From Myxococcales bacterium (lineage in GTDB: Bacteria > Myxococcota_A > Polyangia > JAHFDS01): a DNA stretch of 51,878 bases. The position numbers and the translations under genes were made by a program. The stretch is from the NCBI GenBank assembly GCA_023248855.1, contig JAHFDS010000013.1, positions 1 to 51,878 of the forward strand, in the 5' to 3' direction. Every line of letters begins with the position of its first letter. The first letter of the stretch is position 1. The notes beneath the pieces were generated by a model. That model was not told where the DNA came from, did no database searches, and saw only the letters and a list, made by a program, of their open reading frames with translations. Shown piece by piece: positions 47,411 through 51,878 of this stretch.

Positions 47411-48235
47411 ATGGCCCTGTCCGACAGCAACAAGAACCTGATCCAGCGGCTCGGGACCGCCGCCGTGCTGGTCCCTGTGCTCATCGCGCTCATCGCGTGG
47501 CACGAGCCGCTCGGGTGGGCGGGCGTCGTCGCCTGGGCCGTGCTGACCGGCCTGCGCGAGTTCTTCACGATCGTGGCCGGCGACGCCCCGGGCCTCGTCG
47601 TGCCCGGCGTGGTGCTGGGTGGTGGGCTCGCCGCCGGCATCTACCTCTTGCCCGGCCATGCGCTCTCGCTGCTCGGGGGCGTGCCGCTCCTGGCGTTTGC
47701 GTTCACGCTGGCCCGGCCCGGCGAGCTTCGCACCGCGCCCGCGCGCGTGGGCCTCTTCGCGCTCGGCGTCACCTACGTGGCGGGCCTTCTGACGCCGCTC
47801 GCGCTGCTCAAGCGCGACACCGGCGATCGCGGCGCGCAGTGGATCTTCTTGCTCCTCACCATCGTCTGGTTCGGCGACACCACCGCCTACGCCTTCGGCC
47901 GCCTGCTCGGCAGGCACAAGCTCTACCCGGCCGTGAGCCCAGGCAAGACGGTCGAGGGCGCGCTCGGGGGCCTGGTCGGCAACGTGGGCGCCGTGGTCCT
48001 GGCCCGACTCTGGTACATGCCCGAGCTGCCGTGGTCCGCCGCGGCCGCCCTCGCGATCCCGGCCGGCGTCCTCGGGCAGGTGGGCGATCTGTGCGAGTCG
48101 CTGCTCAAGCGCGCCTACGGCGTCAAGGACTCCGGGCGCGTGCTGCCCGGCCACGGGGGCATGCTCGATCGCGTGGACGCGCTGATGTTCGCGGCCCCCT
48201 ACACCTACCTCTACGCGCGCTACCTCGCGGGATGA
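47411..48235 (+). CDS. cdsA: Phosphatidate cytidylyltransferase (CDP-diglyceride synthase)
   Basis: 274 residues with about seven or eight transmembrane helices. The CdsA signature is complete at the C-terminal part: SPGKTVEGALGG, then GDLCESLLKRAYGVKDSGRVLPGHGGMLDRVD. It makes CDP-diacylglycerol from phosphatidate and CTP at the inner membrane. It is preceded by uppS and overlaps the next gene by 4 nt (ATGA). Confidence 0.95.
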   Translation: MALSDSNKNLIQRLGTAAVLVPVLIALIAWHEPLGWAGVVAWAVLTGLREFFTIVAGDAPGLVVPGVVLGGGLAAGIYLLPGHALSLLGGVPLLAFAFTLARPGELRTAPARVGLFALGVTYVAGLLTPLALLKRDTGDRGAQWIFLLLTIVWFGDTTAYAFGRLLGRHKLYPAVSPGKTVEGALGGLVGNVGAVVLARLWYMPELPWSAAAALAIPAGVLGQVGDLCESLLKRAYGVKDSGRVLPGHGGMLDRVDALMFAAPYTYLYARYLAG

Positions 48236-49215
48236 GGCGAAAGGCTCGCCCGGCCGAGCTGCCCGCCGTCGAGCTCGACGGCGGCGTCCACCTTTGCGGC
48301 ACGCTCCTCTGGTTCGACGCGAGCCGGCGCCGCGACCTGTGCTTCCTGTCGAGCGCGCTCTCGGACGGCCCGAGGAGCCACGGGCAGGTGGTCACGACCA
48401 CCGAGACCGCGGCCCTCGTGGGGCTGCGTCCCGGGGAGGCCCTCATCGCCCGCACGGAACGACCCTTCGTGCTCGGAAAGCTCAAGCTCGAGCTGTTCGC
48501 CTCCGGCTTCGTGCTCGGCGCGGCGCAGGTACGGATCCAGCACGCTGGCGCGCGCGTCGTGTACGCCGGCTACATCAACCCAGCGCAGCGCGCGGTGGCG
48601 GCACCCCTGGTCCAGCCGGCCGCCGACGTGCTCGTGCTCGGGGCCCGCTATGGCGCGCCGCGCGAGCGCTTCCCGCCGCGGCCCGAGCTGCTCGGCCGCG
48701 CTTGCGCGTTCGCACGCGAGGCCCTCGGGGCCGGGTGCACACCGGTCCTGCTCGCCCCACCGCTCGGAACCGCCCAGGAGCTCGCGCTCGTGCTCGCCGC
48801 CGACGGCATCCCGGTCGCCGCGAGCTTGCGCATCGCCGCGCTCACCGAGGCGAGCCGAGCCTTGGGCTTGCCCCTGCCGTCCGTTCGCAAGTACCGCGGG
48901 CGCGTGCGGGGGGGCGAGGCCCTGCTCTGGCCGGCCAACGGCCCGCTGCCACGAGGGTTGCCCCAAAAGGTGCGGATGCTGATCTGCTCGGGTCGCGCGC
49001 TCGACGCGGACTTCGTGCGCAAGGCCGGCGCTGACGAGGGCCTGGCCCTTTCGAACCATGCCGACGTGGTGCAGCTCGTGGAGTACGTCGGCGCCTCGGG
49101 TGCCTCCCGCGTGCACCTCTTCGGCCCGGCCGCCGAGCCGCTCGCCGCCGAGCTCCGCCGCGCGGGCCACGACGCCAGCGCCTTCGGCGCCAACCGCCAG
49201 CTGGAGCTCTTCTAG
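48232..49215 (+). CDS. Degenerate metallo-beta-lactamase/beta-CASP-like protein
   Basis: 327 residues. The order of elements follows the MBL-fold exonucleases related to the mRNA 3'-end processing/Ysh1 group. The metal motifs are lost: HxHxDH reads SALSDG, the His of SGHVLGSAQ is Phe (SGFVLGAAQ), the Asp of YTGD is Tyr (YAGY), and LSDHAD near the C-terminus is LSNHAD. It therefore probably cannot bind two zincs or cut RNA. It is coupled to cdsA by a 4-nt overlap. It could be an RNA-binding or scaffold protein. A family A 3' element starts at its TAG. Confidence 0.72.
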   Translation: MRRKARPAELPAVELDGGVHLCGTLLWFDASRRRDLCFLSSALSDGPRSHGQVVTTTETAALVGLRPGEALIARTERPFVLGKLKLELFASGFVLGAAQVRIQHAGARVVYAGYINPAQRAVAAPLVQPAADVLVLGARYGAPRERFPPRPELLGRACAFAREALGAGCTPVLLAPPLGTAQELALVLAADGIPVAASLRIAALTEASRALGLPLPSVRKYRGRVRGGEALLWPANGPLPRGLPQKVRMLICSGRALDADFVRKAGADEGLALSNHADVVQLVEYVGASGASRVHLFGPAAEPLAAELRRAGHDASAFGANRQLELF

Positions 49216-49310
49216 CTTGCGATCGGTCGCCGCGGACGGCGACCGCAGAGGGGATGCCGAGCATCCCCTCCCCGTTCGGACAAGTCCTCACGGGCCCCCA
49301 CCCCTTGCGA
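49213..49310 (+). ncRNA. Structured 3' element, family A copy 2
   Basis: It begins at TAG with CTAGCTTGCGA, as in copy 1. Hairpin 1 (49224-49245) is CGGTCGCCG, loop CGGA, CGGCGACCG. Hairpin 2 (49248-49270) is GAGGGGATGC, loop CGA, GCATCCCCTC. Hairpin 3 is weak (GGAC-AA-GTCC). CGGGCCCCC follows. The stems differ from copy 1 at paired positions but remain fully complementary, which supports selection for RNA structure. Confidence 0.65.
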
Positions 49311-49471
49311 TGGCCAGCCGAGCGGCGTCGATTTGCGAATACAGCGCCATCGGGGCGCTGGCCGGCGCAAGGCGGTCATCCCCTCTGTGGCGCCCAAATG
49401 CTATCAGTCAGGAACAGGTCCCAAGGTCGATTCAGCGATCGGGCCGCGCGGCTCGGCTATGATCGACGGCG

Positions 49472-51878
49472 ATGCGCGTCTGTCGCAGCTGTCGCGCCGT
49501 GTGCCCGGAAGCGGCTCGGTTCTGCCTGACGTGCGGCGCCGAGCTGCCGTCGTGGTCGGGCGATGACGCCAAGCGTCTGCTCGGCCAGGTCATCGCGGGC
49601 AACTTCCGCATCGTCGAGTTCGTGGGCGAGGGTGCGATGGGTCGCGTCTACCGCGCCGAGCAGCTCTCGCTCGGCAAGTCGGTCGCGGTCAAGCTCTTGC
49701 ACCCGCGCCTGCGCGCGGACGCCTCGTTCATCGCGCGCTTCGAGAACGAGGCGCGTGCCGCCAGCCGCCTCAACCATCCGAACTCCATCGCCGTCATCGA
49801 CTTCGGCTTTCTGACCTCGGGCGAGCCCTTCATCGTGATGGAGTACCTCCGGGGCCTGACCCTGCGACAGGTCAACGACGAGTCGTTCCCCCTTCGCCCC
49901 TCGCGTGTCGCGCACATCGTCGGGCAGATCGCCGCCGCCGTCGGCGAGGCGCACGCGCTCGGCGTGCTGCATCGCGACCTCAAGCCCGACAACGTGATCG
50001 TCCAGGAGCTCAGAGACGGCCGCGATCACGTCAAGGTGGTCGACTTCGGCCTGGCGGCGCTCATGAAGGGCAGCCCGCGCGCGAGCACGTCGGGCCAGAT
50101 CTGGGGCACGCCGCAGTACCTCTCGCCCGAGCGCCTGCGCGGCGCGGCGGCCACCCCGCAGACCGACGTGTACGCGATCGGGGCGATGCTCTACGAGCTC
50201 CTGACGGGCGTGCCGCCCTACGACGGGGCGACGCCGCTCGAGGTGGTCTCGGCGACCCTGGCCGGACCGCCGCCTCCGCCCTCCGCCCTCCGCGCCGATC
50301 TGCGCATCCATCCGGCCCTCGAGGGCATCGCGCTGCGTTGTCTCGAGCGGGATCCGGAGGCGCGCCTCGCCTCCGCCGGCGAGCTGCGCGAACGCCTCGA
50401 GGCCTTCGTGGCCGTTCGCGCGACCGATCGCTCGATCGAGTGCCCCCGCTGCGGCAGCGAGAACCGCGGCCGGGCTCGCTTCTGCTCCGAGTGCGGGCTG
50501 CAGCTCGCGAGCGCGTCCACGACGGACGAGGCGCTCTTCCGCGAGCAGCCTTCGACGCTGACGCAGCCGAATCCCCTCATCGCGCAGCCGGCGAGCTTGC
50601 ACCGCGCGCCCGGCCCCGCCTCGGCCCTGCCGGGTCTGGTGGTGGCCCCGGCGCCGCTCGTGGGCCGACGCCGCGAGCTGCAGCGCCTCAGGGACTGGCT
50701 CGACGTCGAACGCTCGAGCGCCTTTCAGATCTCGGGCGAGCCGGGCATCGGCAAGTCGCGCCTGGCCGAGGAGATCCTGGCCGAGGCGGCCCCGCGCGGG
50801 TACCGCACGCTCGTGGCTCGGCCCGATCCCTCGCGCGCGGGCGATCCCTGGTATCCGGTCATCCGCATCTGTCGCGCCGTCCTCGGGCTGCCCGACGCAG
50901 CCACGGGCGTGGACCTGGCCGCGGCCGCCGATCGTCTCGGGGTCGAGCACGCCGATCTCCTCGGTCTCGGAGAGCTGCTCGAGCTCGGCGAGCCCACCGG
51001 CGAGCTCGAGCGGACCGTACGGCTGCGAGAGGCGCGCGCGGCGTTCCGGCGCACCCTCGAGATGGCCGCCATGACGCAGCCGACCTTGGTCCTGTTCGAG
51101 GACATCGATCGCTTCGATCGCCCGTCCCTGTCGATGTTCGCGGAGCTCGCGGTCAAGCCCCCCGCGGGCTGCCTCAAGCTCCTCGCCATCGCGCGCAAGA
51201 CGGATCCGGTGGGCGTGCCGGAGCGGGTCGAGCGCCTGCAGCTGACGCCGCTCGGGCCGAACGACATGGCGGCGCTCGGCGCTGCGCTCGCCGCTCCCGC
51301 GGGCATCGACGTCGCGGTGCTCGAGCGTCTGTGCGCGGCCCTCACGCCGGGCCTCCCGCTCAGCGCCGAGCTGGTGCGGCTGCTCTGGGCCGCCGGCCGG
51401 CAGGCCCTGCCCACGACGCTCGGTGAGCTCGTCTCCGCGCGCGTCACCTGGCTCGCCCCGGCCTCGCGACAGGTCCTGCAAGCCGCGGCTGCGGTCGGTC
51501 TCGAGGCCCCCTTCGACGTCCTGTCCGAGCTGGTGTCGGATCCGGGAGCCTTCGCGGGCGTGCTCGGCTACCTCGTGGACCAGGGCTGGCTCCGCCGCTC
51601 CGGTGCGCACGTGCGGTTCCACCACGACTTCGTCGAGGAGGTCGTCTACGCGATGACCCCGCGCGCAGTGCTGCAGGAGCTCCACCGCTCCGTCGCGGTC
51701 GTGCTCGGGCGGCGGCGCGCCCAGGCGACCGCCATCGCAGCCCAGCGACACCGGGCGGGCGAGGGCGCCGCGGCTGCGCTCGAGGCGGCGGGGGATCGCT
51801 GCGGCCGCCGCTTCGACGACCACGCCGCGGCCGACTGGTATCGCCACGCGTTCGCGGCCGTGACCGACGACGCCGATC
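49472..51878 (+). CDS. Zinc-ribbon Ser/Thr kinase with AAA-type ATPase module (3'-truncated by window edge)
   Basis: About 802 residues are visible with no stop before the window end. The N-terminal zinc ribbon is CRSC...CLTCG (residues 4-22). The kinase domain (about 37-300) has EFVGEGAMGRVY, VAVK, LHRDLKPDNVIV, DFGLA and TPQYLSPE. A second zinc ribbon lies near 322-345 (CPRCG...CSECG). From about 395 an STAND-like ATPase follows: LVGRRREL, P-loop GEPGIGKS and LVLFEDID, then winged-helix-like sequence. Two-ribbon kinase-ATPase proteins like this integrate signals in myxobacteria (PknK-like). The C-terminal sensor is missing from view. Confidence 0.88.
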   Translation, partial: MRVCRSCRAVCPEAARFCLTCGAELPSWSGDDAKRLLGQVIAGNFRIVEFVGEGAMGRVYRAEQLSLGKSVAVKLLHPRLRADASFIARFENEARAASRLNHPNSIAVIDFGFLTSGEPFIVMEYLRGLTLRQVNDESFPLRPSRVAHIVGQIAAAVGEAHALGVLHRDLKPDNVIVQELRDGRDHVKVVDFGLAALMKGSPRASTSGQIWGTPQYLSPERLRGAAATPQTDVYAIGAMLYELLTGVPPYDGATPLEVVSATLAGPPPPPSALRADLRIHPALEGIALRCLERDPEARLASAGELRERLEAFVAVRATDRSIECPRCGSENRGRARFCSECGLQLASASTTDEALFREQPSTLTQPNPLIAQPASLHRAPGPASALPGLVVAPAPLVGRRRELQRLRDWLDVERSSAFQISGEPGIGKSRLAEEILAEAAPRGYRTLVARPDPSRAGDPWYPVIRICRAVLGLPDAATGVDLAAAADRLGVEHADLLGLGELLELGEPTGELERTVRLREARAAFRRTLEMAAMTQPTLVLFEDIDRFDRPSLSMFAELAVKPPAGCLKLLAIARKTDPVGVPERVERLQLTPLGPNDMAALGAALAAPAGIDVAVLERLCAALTPGLPLSAELVRLLWAAGRQALPTTLGELVSARVTWLAPASRQVLQAAAAVGLEAPFDVLSELVSDPGAFAGVLGYLVDQGWLRRSGAHVRFHHDFVEEVVYAMTPRAVLQELHRSVAVVLGRRRAQATAIAAQRHRAGEGAAAALEAAGDRCGRRFDDHAAADWYRHAFAAVTDDAD

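Overview
The window is high-GC bacterial DNA with no rRNA, tRNA, CRISPR array or intact insertion sequence that I can recognise. Six eukaryotic-type Ser/Thr protein kinases lie in 52 kb, together with an AgmX/PglI-type C-terminal domain, a sigma-54 response regulator and many short secreted lipoproteins. That mix points to a Myxococcota (myxobacterium-like) chromosome. This is an inference from gene content; no marker gene fixes the genus.

Layout: 1-2.4 kb holds an AgmX/PglI-type protein (cut by the left edge), a CobW GTPase, a TerB-like protein and a receiver-like protein. 2.4-5.6 kb is a TetR regulator and Rieske oxygenase facing a DUF6986/HpcH-like aldolase, with an inverted repeat between them. 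5.6-11.4 kb is an accessory stretch of small lipoproteins, an astacin-like protease with ricin-type lectin repeats, and the wreck of a sigma-54 regulator. 12.0-15.1 kb is a phosphonate-oxidation locus: a PhnZ-PhnY fusion overlapping an ureidoglycolate-lyase-like gene, divergent from a LysR regulator whose start codon lies inside a good LysR-type operator. 15.1-20.8 kb is a set of lipoproteins (LVIVD propeller, PHP-domain protein, two paralogous Cys-containing proteins).

20.9-30.2 kb has a tandem pair of kinase/PD40-propeller receptors, a receiver lacking its phospho-acceptor Asp, a membrane kinase and a propeller protein. 30.3-32.8 kb is a histidine kinase/NtrC-type regulator pair with a candidate sigma-54 promoter and a 13-bp-arm inverted repeat at enhancer distance. 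32.8-39.2 kb contains a glycosyltransferase, a kinase-TPR protein and a fusion of an IstB-type ATPase (IS21 transposition helper family) with a Ser/Thr kinase.

39.4-49.2 kb is mostly housekeeping: ftcD with an OmpR-type two-component system, hisD-grpE, pspA, and uppS-cdsA followed by a catalytically dead metallo-beta-lactamase-like protein. A zinc-ribbon/kinase/ATPase signalling protein runs off the right end.

The most unusual observations are: (i) two families of stop-codon-anchored 3' elements in the 39-49 kb region, one with covarying hairpins; (ii) the IstB-kinase fusion; (iii) the PhnZ-PhnY fusion, which keeps an internal ribosome-binding site; (iv) three tandem lipoproteins with a shared four-cysteine tail; and (v) the dead MBL-fold protein in the uppS-cdsA operon.
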